Shown: piece by piece, positions 36,952 to 47,131 of the stretch | Numbering within the stretch: position 1 is the stretch's first letter | How the letters are laid out: each line of letters begins with the position of its first letter | From: an uncultured Ruegeria sp. | Lineage (GTDB): Bacteria; Pseudomonadota; Alphaproteobacteria; Rhodobacterales; Rhodobacteraceae | Assembly (NCBI RefSeq): GCF_947500045.1 | Contig: NZ_CANMQQ010000004.1 | Location: forward strand, 1-64,000 | DNA: 64,000 nt | Reading direction: 5' to 3' | Notes under the pieces: model-generated | Database searches by the model: none | The model's input: only the letters and a program-made list of their open reading frames with translations | What the model was told of the DNA's origin: nothing | Translations under genes and position numbers: made by a program

Positions 36952-37353
36952 TCAGGCCGCCGGGTCAGAATTACCCAGCAGTTGTACGCCATTGATCTTC
37001 CAACGGCCCTCCTGCTGGATCATCTGGTAATCCAGCAGATGCACCCGCCCGTCTGCATCGGTGATCATAACTTTCTGCCACAGGTTACCGGCAATCTCAC
37101 GCAGTTCCAGAAATCGCACATCCGATGGCCGCCAGACCATCGGATAGCCATTCCGCACCATCGCCCCGAAATTGTTCGGGTCGCCAAACAAGCGCTGAAT
37201 GTTCGGGCTGGCAAAGGTGAAAGCGGTGGCAAAATCATCCGCCTTGAACGCTTGTATCTGCGCCGAGATATTGGCCTCGATCTCAGCATTCTGCGCGAAG
37301 GCTCCGGAAGCCAATCCGGCGCTCAGGGATACAGCAAGCAATAGTCGACGCAT
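36952..37353 (-). CDS. DUF4864 domain protein
   Basis: A 133-residue secreted protein with a signal peptide (MRRLLLAVSLSAGLASGAFA) and a single DUF4864 domain: ISAQIQAFKADDFATAFTFASPNIQ, FGAMVRNGYPMVWRP and GRWKINGVQLL. The fold resembles SnoaL/NTF2. Role unknown; common in alphaproteobacteria. A 7-bp hairpin without a T tract (36929-36945) follows its stop on the minus strand. Confidence 0.85.
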   Translation of the reverse strand: MRRLLLAVSLSAGLASGAFAQNAEIEANISAQIQAFKADDFATAFTFASPNIQRLFGDPNNFGAMVRNGYPMVWRPSDVRFLELREIAGNLWQKVMITDADGRVHLLDYQMIQQEGRWKINGVQLLGNSDPAA

Positions 37354-37401
37354 GGGGCCACCTCCTGAACCAAGAGTAGCCCCACACAGGATCAGGTCAA
37401 A

Positions 37402-38976
37402 TCAGACCAGTTCTCCGGCCAGCGCTTTATCGATCAGAGCAATCGTCTCTGGCACGCCATAAAGCGCAATGAACCCGCCGAACCGAGGCCCTTGGCTGGC
37501 GCCCAGCAGCACCTCATACAGTGCTGTGAACCAGCCCCGCAGCGGGTCGAACCGCTCACGCCCAACGGCATAGACCACTGATTGCAGCGCCTCATCCTCG
37601 ATGGGTCCGTCATAAGCGGCCAGCTCTGCCCGAAGCGCTTCCAGCGCCTCGCGCTCCTGATCCGTCGGCGCACGATGCTGGCGCGTTGGTTTGACGAAAT
37701 CGTTGAAGTATCGCACCGCAAAACCCGCCGCCTGATCAAGATCGGGATGGGTCTCAGCCGTGGCATCAGGCGCATAGCGACGGATAAAGCCCCACAGCGC
37801 CTCTTTATCCTCGGCGCCTGAAACGGATGCCAAATTCAACAGCATCGCAAAGGGCACGATCAGCGTTGATGCGGGAACATCCCCGCCATGGATATGCCAG
37901 ACCGGATTGTTCAACTGCGCCTTTAGCTCCTGCCCCGGATAGGCCCGCAATTGCTGATGATACTCATCATAGGCTTTCGGGATCACGTCAAAATGCATCC
38001 GTTTGGCCGTCTTAGGCTTTTGATACATGAAGTAAGCCAGCGACTCGGTCGGCGCATAGGTCAGCCATTCGTCAATCGACACGCCATTGCCGGACGACTT
38101 GGAAATCTTCTGACCATTTTCATCCAGAAACAGCTCATAACTGAAATGCTCGGGCGCACGGCCGTCCAGCGCCCGACAGATCGCGTCATAGATCTTTTCG
38201 TTGGTGGCATGTTCCTTGCCATACATCTCGAAATCCACGCCCAGCGCCGCCCAGCGCGCACCGAAATCCGGCTTCCACTGCAGCTTCACGTTGCCGCCGG
38301 TGACAGGAACGGTCCATTCTTTGCCCGTCTCATCGTCAAAGGTCACGGTGTATGTCTCGGCACAGACCTTTTTCATCGGCACATACATCACCCGCCTGCT
38401 TTCAGGATGCAGCGGCAGGAAGATCGAATAGGTTTGCTGGCGCTCTTCCCGCAGGCTTTTCAGCATGATCGCCATGATCTCGTCATAACGCTCAACCGCG
38501 CGCTTGAGGATCTCGTCAAACTGGCCGGACTCGTAAAACTCCTTGGCCGAATAAAACTCATACTCAAACCCAAACGTATCCAGAAACCGGCGCAGCATCG
38601 CGTTGTTATACGCGCCAAAGCTGTCATATTCGCCGAACGGGTCCGGCACCGAGGTCAACGGGCGCTGCAAATGCTGCTCCAGAACCTCTGGGTTCGGCAC
38701 ATTGTTGGGTACTTTCCGCATCCCATCCAGATCGTCCGAGAAACAGATCAGCTTGGTCGGAATATCCGACAACGCCTCAAACGCACGCTTGACCATTGTA
38801 GTCCGCGCAACCTCGCCAAAGGTCCCGATATGCGGCAGACCCGAGGGTCCATAGCCCGTCTCAAACAGCACATACCCCTTCTCTGGAGCACCTTGCCTGT
38901 AGCGTTTAAGCAACCGCCGCGCTTCTTCAAACGGCCAGGCTTTGGACGTCATCGCGGTTTCACGCAGGTCAGACAT
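37402..38976 (-). CDS. lysK: Lysyl-tRNA synthetase, class I
   Basis: Charges tRNA-Lys. The 524-residue protein is the archaeal-type class I enzyme used by many alphaproteobacteria in place of class II LysS: HIGH-type motif LPHIGTFGE (about residues 49-57) and KMSKS-type KISKSSGNG (about 293-301), with a long alpha-helical anticodon domain after residue 350. ATG at 38976 is the natural start. Confidence 0.95.
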   Translation of the reverse strand: MSDLRETAMTSKAWPFEEARRLLKRYRQGAPEKGYVLFETGYGPSGLPHIGTFGEVARTTMVKRAFEALSDIPTKLICFSDDLDGMRKVPNNVPNPEVLEQHLQRPLTSVPDPFGEYDSFGAYNNAMLRRFLDTFGFEYEFYSAKEFYESGQFDEILKRAVERYDEIMAIMLKSLREERQQTYSIFLPLHPESRRVMYVPMKKVCAETYTVTFDDETGKEWTVPVTGGNVKLQWKPDFGARWAALGVDFEMYGKEHATNEKIYDAICRALDGRAPEHFSYELFLDENGQKISKSSGNGVSIDEWLTYAPTESLAYFMYQKPKTAKRMHFDVIPKAYDEYHQQLRAYPGQELKAQLNNPVWHIHGGDVPASTLIVPFAMLLNLASVSGAEDKEALWGFIRRYAPDATAETHPDLDQAAGFAVRYFNDFVKPTRQHRAPTDQEREALEALRAELAAYDGPIEDEALQSVVYAVGRERFDPLRGWFTALYEVLLGASQGPRFGGFIALYGVPETIALIDKALAGELV

Positions 38977-39146
38977 TGAGATTCTCCATAGGGAAACGTG
39001 CCAGACACCCGATGCACCCAGCCCGGCCCCTGTTATTCTGCAGGTGCAGTATGAGTCAATAAAGGGCGTGTATTTTGCACGGCACTCAACAACATCGTAG
39101 TATTTTTCATTAGGTTTGGAACAGCGCCACGACTAGGCTGGTATGA

Positions 39147-40898
39147 ATGTCGCACGAACACCAAAGAAAACTCGCCTCGATCATGGCTGCGGATGTTGTT
39201 GGCTATTCGCGGATGATGGCCATAGACGAAGTCAGAACGATTGACGCTGTGCGCTCACTCAGAACGGACCTGCTCCAACCGATTGTAGACAAACACGGCG
39301 GTCGCGTCGTTAAGACAATGGGCGATGGTTTTCTGATCGAATTTTCGTCTGTAGTTACGAGCGTTCAGGCATCAGTCGAGATACAGCGCAGCCTGAACAA
39401 TGCGTCGCACACAGCCCTGACTGACCAGCATATCGTTATGCGTATCGGCGTTCACCTCGGCGATATTGTTGTCGAAGATGGAGACATATTCGGTGACGGG
39501 GTCAATGTAGCAGCCCGGGTCGAACCACTGGCCAATCCCGGAGGGCTCTGTCTGTCGGACGAGGCATACCGGCAGGTGCGCAACAAACTCGACATGGATT
39601 GGACCGATGGGGGTGAGCACGACCTCAAGAACATCGCACACCCAGTCCGCGTCTGGCACTGGAAACACGGCTCTGTTTCGTCACCAACAGAGCCCGAGCC
39701 AAGTCTACCTGATTTGCCATCCGTCGCGGTTCTGCCATTCGATAACATGTCCAGCGACGACGAGCAGGACTATTTCGCCGATGGTCTTACCGAAGACCTG
39801 ATCACCGATCTGTCGAAAATCTCGGGCCTGTTCGTGGTCGCCCGGAACTCGACCTTTGCATTCAAGGGACAGGCCGTCGACATCCCCACCATAGGTCGCC
39901 GTCTTGGTGTCGCAAATGTCGTCGAAGGCAGTGTGCGAAAGCTGGGTGAGCGTGTGCGGATCAATGTTCAGCTTATTGATACCAAAACCGGGGGGCATAA
40001 ATGGGCAGATCGCTACGATGGTTCGCTATCGGAAGTGTTCGAGTTGCAAGACAAAGTCTGCAGCGAGGTCGTCTCAACCCTATCCGTCAAGTTGACCAGT
40101 TCCGAAACAAAGAACCTGACCACTGTTCATACCACCAACATCGAAGCTTATGAGTTGTTTGTGCAGGCCAAATCCACACCCTACCCGCCCATTCCGGCGC
40201 GGCTTGCGGCTGCCAAGGATCTGTTCGATCAGGTCATAAAGAAGGCCCCAGATTTTGCGGGCGGATATGCTGGGTTGTCTTGGATCATCGGATTTGGCGC
40301 TCTTTGGGGTCACAGCGATCCTGAAACGCTCGGGGCCCGTGCAGAAGTTCTTGCGCATCAGGCGATCGCACTCGATCCGACATTCGGATGGTCCTACACT
40401 GTGCTTGGCGTTGCGTTGCTGGCTCAGCGGAGGTTTGATGAAGCGCTGCGCGCCGCCGAACAAGGTCTGCAACTTTTGCCAAATGACGCTGATGCGCATG
40501 TGATTTGCGGCGTCATCAACGGAATGCGTGGCGCAACTGCTGCCTCCATTCAGGCTGCGGAAACCGCATTTCGGCTCAGCCCGAATTTTGTGAATGGCCC
40601 GTACCTCAATGTCATCGCACACACTAATTTCATGGCTGGCAATTATCACGCAGCGCTCGCTGCTCATGAACAAAACATCGCACGCGGTGGGCCCGTTGGC
40701 CCTCCTGCTTATTGCTGGGCTGCTGCATCCTATTGCGCAACCGGTCAAACCGACAAAGGGCGCGCCGTTGTTGACGCGTTGTTGGCTGGCTTCCCAGCTT
40801 TCACCTTATCCGATTGGAACTTTCTGAAACTTGTCGAGACCGAAGGATTGCGAACGCGCGTTCAGGCTCAGTTCAAAGAAGCCGGGGTCCCGGCGTGA
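39147..40898 (+). CDS. Class III adenylate/guanylate cyclase with TolB-like and TPR region
   Basis: A 583-residue signalling protein. Residues 1-170 form a class III cyclase catalytic domain: metal-binding Asp in AADVVGYS and MGDGFLIEF, and the transition-state Asn and Arg in FGDGVNVAARVE all look present. Residues about 190-320 are the adenylate-cyclase-associated, TolB-like region (PSVAVLPFDNMSSD, YFADGLTEDLITDLSKI, VEGSVRKLGERVRINVQLID). The remainder is TPR-like. It should make cAMP (or cGMP) in the cytoplasm in response to an unknown signal. It is divergent from lysK. Confidence 0.88.
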   Translation: MSHEHQRKLASIMAADVVGYSRMMAIDEVRTIDAVRSLRTDLLQPIVDKHGGRVVKTMGDGFLIEFSSVVTSVQASVEIQRSLNNASHTALTDQHIVMRIGVHLGDIVVEDGDIFGDGVNVAARVEPLANPGGLCLSDEAYRQVRNKLDMDWTDGGEHDLKNIAHPVRVWHWKHGSVSSPTEPEPSLPDLPSVAVLPFDNMSSDDEQDYFADGLTEDLITDLSKISGLFVVARNSTFAFKGQAVDIPTIGRRLGVANVVEGSVRKLGERVRINVQLIDTKTGGHKWADRYDGSLSEVFELQDKVCSEVVSTLSVKLTSSETKNLTTVHTTNIEAYELFVQAKSTPYPPIPARLAAAKDLFDQVIKKAPDFAGGYAGLSWIIGFGALWGHSDPETLGARAEVLAHQAIALDPTFGWSYTVLGVALLAQRRFDEALRAAEQGLQLLPNDADAHVICGVINGMRGATAASIQAAETAFRLSPNFVNGPYLNVIAHTNFMAGNYHAALAAHEQNIARGGPVGPPAYCWAAASYCATGQTDKGRAVVDALLAGFPAFTLSDWNFLKLVETEGLRTRVQAQFKEAGVPA

Positions 40899-40985
40899 CC
40901 AGAGTGCCGTTTTCGAAACAACCAGTTGAACCTCTCCTTTCCCCCACCTATCGTGCGCCTGCACAAAATCAATCAGGACAGCACA

Positions 40986-41408
40986 ATGACCGAGCAAATC
41001 CCACATCCCATGTCCCCACAGGATTGCCTTGTGGCGATCATGGTCGCGGTTTCCGCCTCGGACGAAAACATCCGAACGGCAGAGCTGGTCAAGATCGAAA
41101 CAGCGGTCAACATGCTGCCGGTTTTTGCCGGTTACGATATCGACCGCACCCGCCGTGTTTCACAGATCGTGTTTGACCTGTTCGAGCAGGAAGATGGCCT
41201 TGACGCCCTGTTCGGTCTGATCCGTGATAACCTGCCCGAACGGCTGAACGAGACTGCGTATGCGCTCGCTTGTGATGTGGCCGCAGCTGATGGCGCGCTG
41301 GCCGAAAGCGAACTGCGCCTGCTTGAAGAAATCCGGTATGAGCTAAGCATTGACCGTCTGCATGCTGCTGCGATCGAACGCGGGGCGCGGGCACGACATA
41401 CGACCTAA
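40986..41408 (+). CDS. TerB-family (tellurite resistance B-like) protein
   Basis: A 140-residue all-helical protein with two acidic motifs, VSASDENIRTAELVKIE and CDVAAADGALAESELRLLEEI, that match the paired metal-binding helices of TerB. ATG at 40986. Alone, without terACDE, such proteins are general stress-related and not evidence of tellurite resistance. Its stop overlaps that of the convergent dacB by four bases. Confidence 0.8.
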   Translation: MTEQIPHPMSPQDCLVAIMVAVSASDENIRTAELVKIETAVNMLPVFAGYDIDRTRRVSQIVFDLFEQEDGLDALFGLIRDNLPERLNETAYALACDVAAADGALAESELRLLEEIRYELSIDRLHAAAIERGARARHTT

Positions 41409-42883
41409 CTCCCGTTAAGCGACCCCCACCGCTCTAGTAAGTCGCGCTGCAATTTGCGCGATCTGCGGTTCCAGCTGCGTGCACCTTCGGGTCGCTCTCG
41501 ATGCGCGCGCGGTATTGTAGCCCGGTGCGCCATATCCGCCGTGAAGATGGCAAAGGCAAGCTCGGTTCCGTCTATGGTGGTCAGATACCCGCCAAGCCCG
41601 GAAACAAAATTCAGCGTTCCTGTCTTTGCATCCACTTTGATCGGATGATCCTTGATCGGCTGGCCATTTTTGTCCGCCAGCGTAAAGGACCGCACCAAAG
41701 GCCGCAGTGTTTCCGACTGCCCCGCCGCGACCAGCGCCTTGACCAGATCGGACGGCACCATGCGCGAGGCATCGCCCAGCCCCGAATGATCGACCATCGC
41801 AATCCCGCTTGCACCAAAACTCTCTGCTGCCCAGCGGTTCATCTCGGCGGCAGAATCTTCAAGGCTTTGTAGTGCAACACCGCGCGCCTTGGTCGCCGCC
41901 ATGCCGACCATTTCTGCAGTCAGGTTGGTCGAGTATTTCAGCATCCCCTTCAGGATGCTCTCCAGCGGATCGCTCTGATGAACCACAAGAACCGTCCCTT
42001 GTGGTTCTTGCCGAGTGACCTGCACCCGACCAAGCACAATGCCGTTCACACGCGCCAGCGTCCGAAACACATCTCCGGTGTAAAGCGCGGGTTTGCGCAC
42101 CGGTAACCAGCGCGCACCGCCATTGCCCAGCGCCCCTTTGGCGACAGTCCATCGGTCCTGGCGCGCGCTTGGCTGATAGGTGTAGATCGGCAGGCTACGG
42201 TTCTCGACCCGCATCGACGCCATATCCACCGACGGCGTGTAATGGGCGCTGCGCGCATCCATCGTCACATCATACCCACCGTCGTCGCGTTTCCATTCAA
42301 AGTGCACGCGGTTGAAATTCAGGGAAATCCCGCTGATCGACGGGCTATAGCCCAGATGATCCGGCTGCCCCGGGTCGATGCTGAAGACGTAGGGCAAAGC
42401 CCCATCATAAACCTTGAACGCGCCGCGCACCTCGGTAATTCCGGCCTCTCGCAGATTGGCCGCCATCGTGGCCAGCGCATCCGTGTCCAGCAGTGGATCA
42501 CCGCCACCGGCAAGGATCAAATCCCCTTTCAGAATCCCATTCTCAATGGGTCCATTGGCAATCAAGGTCGTTTCAAAGCGATAATCCGCCCCCAGATTAT
42601 CCAACGCATAAAGCGCGGTCAGCGCCTTTGCGACGCTGGCGGGCGGCAGGCCCTGACCCTCGCCAAACACTTCCAACGGCACTCCGGATTTTACGTCAGC
42701 AACAGCAAAGACAACCTCGCCCCTCAGCCCTGCCGCCTGCACCAGCCGCTCTGCACCGCTGAGCTGAGGCCCACGCAACACCGGACGCAGAGACACCAAA
42801 GGCGCCTCGGCAAGGCCCGTGCCCGGAACCAGAGACGCCCCCAATCCACCAAGAAACAAACGACGCGAAATTCGATCGACCAT
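41405..42883 (-). CDS. dacB: D-alanyl-D-alanine carboxypeptidase/endopeptidase (PBP4, S13)
   Basis: Periplasmic peptidoglycan enzyme of 492 residues. It begins with a twin-arginine-like signal (SRRLFLGGLGASLVPG), has the catalytic SVAK (Ser83, Lys86), the inserted domain typical of the S13 family, and the late KTG in DAKTGTLNFVSG. The ATG at 42883 is preferred over a start 12 codons upstream. It cleaves D-Ala-D-Ala ends and cross-links during cell-wall turnover. Confidence 0.9.
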   Translation of the reverse strand: MVDRISRRLFLGGLGASLVPGTGLAEAPLVSLRPVLRGPQLSGAERLVQAAGLRGEVVFAVADVKSGVPLEVFGEGQGLPPASVAKALTALYALDNLGADYRFETTLIANGPIENGILKGDLILAGGGDPLLDTDALATMAANLREAGITEVRGAFKVYDGALPYVFSIDPGQPDHLGYSPSISGISLNFNRVHFEWKRDDGGYDVTMDARSAHYTPSVDMASMRVENRSLPIYTYQPSARQDRWTVAKGALGNGGARWLPVRKPALYTGDVFRTLARVNGIVLGRVQVTRQEPQGTVLVVHQSDPLESILKGMLKYSTNLTAEMVGMAATKARGVALQSLEDSAAEMNRWAAESFGASGIAMVDHSGLGDASRMVPSDLVKALVAAGQSETLRPLVRSFTLADKNGQPIKDHPIKVDAKTGTLNFVSGLGGYLTTIDGTELAFAIFTADMAHRATIPRAHRERPEGARSWNRRSRKLQRDLLERWGSLNGS

Positions 42884-42950
42884 AGGTCTATTAGAATCCC
42901 AGAGCTTAAATGCAGACAATCACTAGATTAAGATTATGCGCTGATAGGAG

Positions 42951-43571
42951 TCATTCAGGCAACACCCCATCGCCCCAGATGCCACGATTGCGAAGATCAG
43001 TTGAACTGACGTCAACCAACGGCACGTTTACGAAACACCAGGCAGGGGCCATCGCCCGCCCAAGCAAATGTCGTGCCTGTCCGTCGATGCGGTATTTGGC
43101 ATAAAGACGCGCGGCTGGTGACATCCGCGCCGAAATCCGATCCCCCGGCCGCGCTACAACGCCCACCGGAACACTGTCCATGATCTGCCGCCAGTCTTTC
43201 CAACGATGAAACTGCGTCAGATTATCCGCCCCCATCAGCCAGACGAACCGCACCTGCGGATAAAGCCGCCTGAGCGCAGCCAGAGTATCCGCCGTCGCAC
43301 GCGTCCCCGTCAGCGCCTCGATATCCGTCACCTCAACGCGCGGATGCTGCATCACAGCTTCCGCCGCTTCCATCCGCCGCGCCAGCGGGGCGGGCCCACG
43401 TTCCTTCAACGGGTTGCCCGGAGACACCAGCCACCACACCCGATCCAACCCAAACGCCTTCATCGCCTCACGCGTGACATGCACATGACCCTTGTGCGGA
43501 GGATCAAACGACCCCCCGAACAACCCCACGACCTGCCCGGGCCGCGCATATGGAATTGCACTGCGCTGCAT
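42951..43571 (-). CDS. nadD: Nicotinate-nucleotide adenylyltransferase
   Basis: Joins nicotinate mononucleotide and ATP to deamido-NAD, the penultimate step of NAD synthesis; NadE is also encoded in the window. The 206-residue protein has the nucleotidyltransferase signature [17 protein letters not shown] and the [10 protein letters not shown] and SSTDLRNRG (SSTxIR-like) motifs. ATG at 43571 is preferred over an upstream TTG. Confidence 0.93.
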   Translation of the reverse strand: MQRSAIPYARPGQVVGLFGGSFDPPHKGHVHVTREAMKAFGLDRVWWLVSPGNPLKERGPAPLARRMEAAEAVMQHPRVEVTDIEALTGTRATADTLAALRRLYPQVRFVWLMGADNLTQFHRWKDWRQIMDSVPVGVVARPGDRISARMSPAARLYAKYRIDGQARHLLGRAMAPAWCFVNVPLVDVSSTDLRNRGIWGDGVLPE

Positions 43572-43603
43572 TACTTGCTGATGTTCAGAACTGTAGGGCG
43601 TTG

Positions 43604-44071
43604 TCAATCAATCGGTTGCACCGCATCGCCCAGCATTACGCGCCCCGGTCGGATGACTTCGGCACACCATCCCCCATGCCCGCGCACGGCGGAATAGCCG
43701 CCTTTGCCAAAGGTCTCCTCCATCCGGCTACATGGCGCACAGATCACGGTAAACCGCAAAATCGCCTCGCCCACCTGCACCTCACGCCCCTTAAGCGCCG
43801 CCAGATTGATCCCAGACACCACCAGATTACGTCGCAGGATTTCGGGCGTAACCGGCCCGCGCCCGAGATAAGACCCAATCGCCGCCAGATGCTCCTGCTG
43901 GATCAACGTCACCGCTCGCTTACCTGCACGGCTGCGGTCGCCGTCGAGGCCGTCGGCTGAGATGACTGCGCCGTCAACGGCCTGCATGTCCTCTCGCCGG
44001 TCAGGCCGCAACCCGATCCATTCGACACGCCCCGGCTGCGTCCAACCGGCTATCAGAGCTTTCAAAGACAT
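43604..44071 (-). CDS. MOSC domain-containing protein
   Basis: A 155-residue MOSC (molybdenum cofactor sulfurase C-terminal) protein: [40 protein letters not shown], and the conserved Cys in [13 protein letters not shown]. These proteins sulfurate or bind the molybdenum cofactor or traffic sulfur. The ATG at 44071 has AGGAAGG before it; longer upstream frames lack that. It ends 32 bases before nadD. modABC elsewhere in the window supplies the metal, but no link is implied. Confidence 0.85.
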   Translation of the reverse strand: MSLKALIAGWTQPGRVEWIGLRPDRREDMQAVDGAVISADGLDGDRSRAGKRAVTLIQQEHLAAIGSYLGRGPVTPEILRRNLVVSGINLAALKGREVQVGEAILRFTVICAPCSRMEETFGKGGYSAVRGHGGWCAEVIRPGRVMLGDAVQPID

Positions 44072-44144
44072 CTTCGGCCTTCCTCTTTGCTTCATCTGCG
44101 CAATTTTTCGCGCGCTCAACGTCAGATGTCTTTTATCCGACGGA

Positions 44145-44816
44145 TCAAGCTTCAATCAGGTTGTAATGCTTAAGAAAGCGAAGGCCAGTCTTGTCAATTT
44201 CTGATTTCAGCGCATCAGAAATGAAAAACTCAGGATTAGCTAGCTTTTCGTCCCGCCACAAATGAGCACCTCGGATTACTTTCGCACTAAGGGCTAGCCC
44301 ATTGCAGTGCTTCTTGTCGCTCCACGCTGCGTTATAAAATGCCCCAGCACGTCTCCATGCGCCTTCAATGCTCTTCTCTGGAAGAAAAGCATCCAAATAC
44401 TGACCAATCACCATGAAAAAGTAACTCTTGTCCGGCGTCTTGCCACGCGGCAATTGTACATCCACTGACCAGAACTGGTGCACAGACGGCTCCAATCCCT
44501 CGATAATCCCCTTCAGCGCCTCTTCTACGATCATAAATCCACGATTCACAAAGAAGAGGGATGCCAAATTTCTCGGAGTTCTGGGAAGCACCAATTGGGT
44601 GGGTTTCTCAAAATCTTCAAAAATTGCCCCCTTGGACGAGTACTTCCGTCCGATTTTGGACCGAAACTTCACAACCCAATCGTCGTATTCGGCGCGTTCT
44701 TTGTCTGTCAGAACCTCGTTGAAATGACGTTCGATCTTTTCTTCATAGTCGGCAAAATCCGCCGCTTCCGGTGAATAATCACCACTTCCATATGGAAACA
44801 AAACACCCCAAGTCAT
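44145..44816 (-). CDS. Hypothetical protein, DUF1629/Imm11-like
   Basis: A 223-residue cytoplasmic protein. The C-terminal pattern GAHLWRDEKLANPEFFISDAL...KSEIDKTGLRFLKHYNL resembles DUF1629/immunity-11 proteins, which neutralise polymorphic toxins. No toxin gene is next to it. Composition is clearly AT-richer than its neighbours, pointing to transfer. ATG at 44816 is used rather than a TTG four codons earlier. The family call is tentative. Confidence 0.5.
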   Translation of the reverse strand: MTWGVLFPYGSGDYSPEAADFADYEEKIERHFNEVLTDKERAEYDDWVVKFRSKIGRKYSSKGAIFEDFEKPTQLVLPRTPRNLASLFFVNRGFMIVEEALKGIIEGLEPSVHQFWSVDVQLPRGKTPDKSYFFMVIGQYLDAFLPEKSIEGAWRRAGAFYNAAWSDKKHCNGLALSAKVIRGAHLWRDEKLANPEFFISDALKSEIDKTGLRFLKHYNLIEA

Positions 44817-44980
44817 AAAATCTCTCAAAATCTAGCCTGCTTTGATCAGCACAATGCCAACGGCCAGTTACGGGTGCAATCCTGATCGAAGCATTTCACC
44901 TTACGACAACACATTGCCCCCACCAACCGCATCCGCTATCACACCGCCCAACTCAATTTCCCCGACCCAGAGGACGCGAC

Positions 44981-46636
44981 ATGGCCGCCTATCAATATGT
45001 CTACCACATGCAGGGTGTCTCCAAGACCTATCCCGGTGGCAAGAAGTGCTTTGAAAACATCCACCTGAGCTTTCTGCCCGGTGTGAAAATTGGTGTTGTC
45101 GGCGTCAACGGTGCGGGTAAATCGACGCTGATGAAGATCATGGCCGGCCTCGACAAGGACTTCACGGGTGAGGCCTGGGCGGCCGAAGGCGCCAAGGTCG
45201 GCTATCTGCCGCAGGAGCCAAAGCTGGACGAAACCCTCAGCGTGCGTGAAAACGTCATGCTAGGCGTGGCCGGGAAGAAGGCGATCCTTGATCGCTATAA
45301 CGAACTGGCGATGAACTACAGCGATGAAACCGCCGATGAGATGGCCAAGCTGCAGGACGAGATCGACAGCCAGAATCTCTGGGACCTCGACAGCCAGATC
45401 GACGTCAGCATGGAGGCCCTGCGATGCCCCGCCGACGACGCCAACATCGCCAACCTCTCGGGCGGTGAAAAGCGCCGCGTCGCGCTGTGCAAACTGCTGC
45501 TTGAAGCACCCGACATGCTGCTGCTCGATGAACCGACCAACCACCTGGACGCCGAGACCATCGCCTGGCTGCAACAGCACCTGATCGATTACAAAGGCAC
45601 CATCCTGATCGTCACCCACGACCGCTATTTCCTGGACAGCATCACCGGCTGGATCCTCGAACTCGACCGGGGCCGTGGTCTGCCGTATGAGGGCAACTAT
45701 TCCGCATGGCTGGAACAAAAGGCCAAACGGCTGGAGCAGGAAGCCCGCGAGGACAAGTCCAAGCAAAAGACCCTGCAACGTGAACTCGACTGGATGCGTC
45801 AGGGACAAAAGGCCCGTCAGGCCAAATCCAAGGCCCGGATCAACGCCTATAACGAGCTGGCAGACCAGTCCGAGCGCGAAAAACTGACCCGCGCCCAGAT
45901 CGTCATCCCCAACGGCCAGCGCCTTGGCGGCAAGGTGATCGAGGTCGAGGGTCTGGCCAAACACATGGGCGACAAGCAACTGATCGAAAAGCTCGACTTT
46001 GCTCTGCCCCCCGGCGGAATTGTCGGTGTCATCGGCCCCAACGGTGCCGGTAAATCGACCCTGTTCAAGATGCTCACCGGTCAGGAACAGCCCGACGCTG
46101 GCACCATCACACTGGGCGACACGGTCGAGCTGTCTTATGTCGATCAGTCCCGCGACGACCTGAAAGACAACGACACCGTGTGGGAGGCGATCACCGGCGG
46201 CGCCGAGATCATCCAACTGGGCGACGCGCAGGTCAATTCCCGCGCCTATTGCTCGTCCTTCAACTTCAAGGGCGGCGACCAGCAGAAAAAGGTCTCGCTG
46301 CTGTCAGGCGGTGAGCGCAACCGCGTCCACATGGCCCGTCTGCTGAAAGAGGGCGGCAACGTCCTGCTGCTCGACGAACCGACCAACGATTTGGACGTGG
46401 AAACCCTCCGCGCGTTGGAAGACGCGCTGGTCGATTTCGCCGGCTGCGCCGTCGTCATCTCTCACGACCGCTTTTTCCTCGACCGGATCTGCACGCATAT
46501 TCTGGCGTTCGAGGGTGATGCTCATGTGGAGTGGTTCGAGGGTAACTTCGAGGACTACGAAGAGGACAAAAAGCGCCGTCTGGGACCGGACGCGCTGGAG
46601 CCCAAGCGCTTGAAGCATAAGAAATTTGCGCGGTGA
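44981..46636 (+). CDS. ettA: Energy-dependent translational throttle protein EttA (ABC-F)
   Basis: Soluble ABC-F ATPase that binds the ribosome E site and gates the first elongation cycle according to the ATP/ADP ratio. The 551-residue protein has two nucleotide-binding domains (GVNGAGKST with LSGGEKRR; GPNGAGKST with LSGGERNR) joined by a charged linker (about 240-310) containing the arm and the PtIM. The start has GAGG upstream. Full family length. Confidence 0.95.
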   Translation: MAAYQYVYHMQGVSKTYPGGKKCFENIHLSFLPGVKIGVVGVNGAGKSTLMKIMAGLDKDFTGEAWAAEGAKVGYLPQEPKLDETLSVRENVMLGVAGKKAILDRYNELAMNYSDETADEMAKLQDEIDSQNLWDLDSQIDVSMEALRCPADDANIANLSGGEKRRVALCKLLLEAPDMLLLDEPTNHLDAETIAWLQQHLIDYKGTILIVTHDRYFLDSITGWILELDRGRGLPYEGNYSAWLEQKAKRLEQEAREDKSKQKTLQRELDWMRQGQKARQAKSKARINAYNELADQSEREKLTRAQIVIPNGQRLGGKVIEVEGLAKHMGDKQLIEKLDFALPPGGIVGVIGPNGAGKSTLFKMLTGQEQPDAGTITLGDTVELSYVDQSRDDLKDNDTVWEAITGGAEIIQLGDAQVNSRAYCSSFNFKGGDQQKKVSLLSGGERNRVHMARLLKEGGNVLLLDEPTNDLDVETLRALEDALVDFAGCAVVISHDRFFLDRICTHILAFEGDAHVEWFEGNFEDYEEDKKRRLGPDALEPKRLKHKKFAR

Positions 46637-47131
46637 TTTAGGCGACAGCGATCTATGACGGCCTACTAACGAAGCGATTCGAAGGAAGCTTCAGAGATTT
46701 CTTGTGGATAAAAACACAGACCCAGAACAGTCGCCGACTTGCACAACTTTGTAACCAACTGATTTTTGAATGCTCAGCTTAATAGTCACAAAATATTGTG
46801 GACAACTTTGGGGACAACCCAAGATGTGTTGTATTTTTGACTCTTGATCAAATGCATTTATTGAGTCAGTTTCGCAACATACCACATTCGAAATGCGATG
46901 CATTGAGAACGGAACGCCCTCGCCATTGGCGAGGGTATTCTGTGGATAACTTCTGGGGAAGTTCAGCGACATATTGTTGAACACACCGGAATTAGGGGAG
47001 GGCGGCACACACGCCCCAAAATATTGATTGACAGAACCGCCCCAGCGAGTCAGCTTGGAGGCGGGGATCGCATTTCGAATGTGGTAGTTTGATCGATCTC
47101 CAAAAACCGAAACCGTTCATGGAGAATGATC
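46637..47131. other. Non-coding AT-rich stretch with DnaA-box-like sites
   Basis: No gene is supported. TGTGGATAA occurs at 46703-46711 and 46941-46949, and the one-mismatch TGTGGACAA at 46797-46805; all are in one direction and match the DnaA box TTATCCACA. GANTC (CcrM) sites are near 46676, 46839 and 46863. A 19-base hairpin (CCCTCGCCA/TGGCGAGGG, 46917-46935) and one half of a long inverted repeat also lie here. It could be an origin-like or DnaA-titrating site, or a regulatory region. Confidence 0.45.
46875..47091. repeat. 25-base inverted repeat pair, 167 bases apart
   Basis: Bases 46880-46899 are the exact reverse complement of 47067-47086, and the match extends to about 25 bases with two mismatches (46875-46899 and 47067-47091). 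Each arm contains the small palindrome CATTCGAAATG. The right arm lies 40 bases upstream of the next gene. It may be a pair of operators or the ends of a miniature element; no target duplication is visible. Confidence 0.7.

Noticed and set aside
40986-41408. Tellurite resistance operon
   Set aside because: Only a lone TerB-like protein is present; no other ter genes.
46691-47008. Minus-strand 105-codon frame after ettA
   Set aside because: Spans DnaA boxes and an inverted repeat, has no protein-like pattern.
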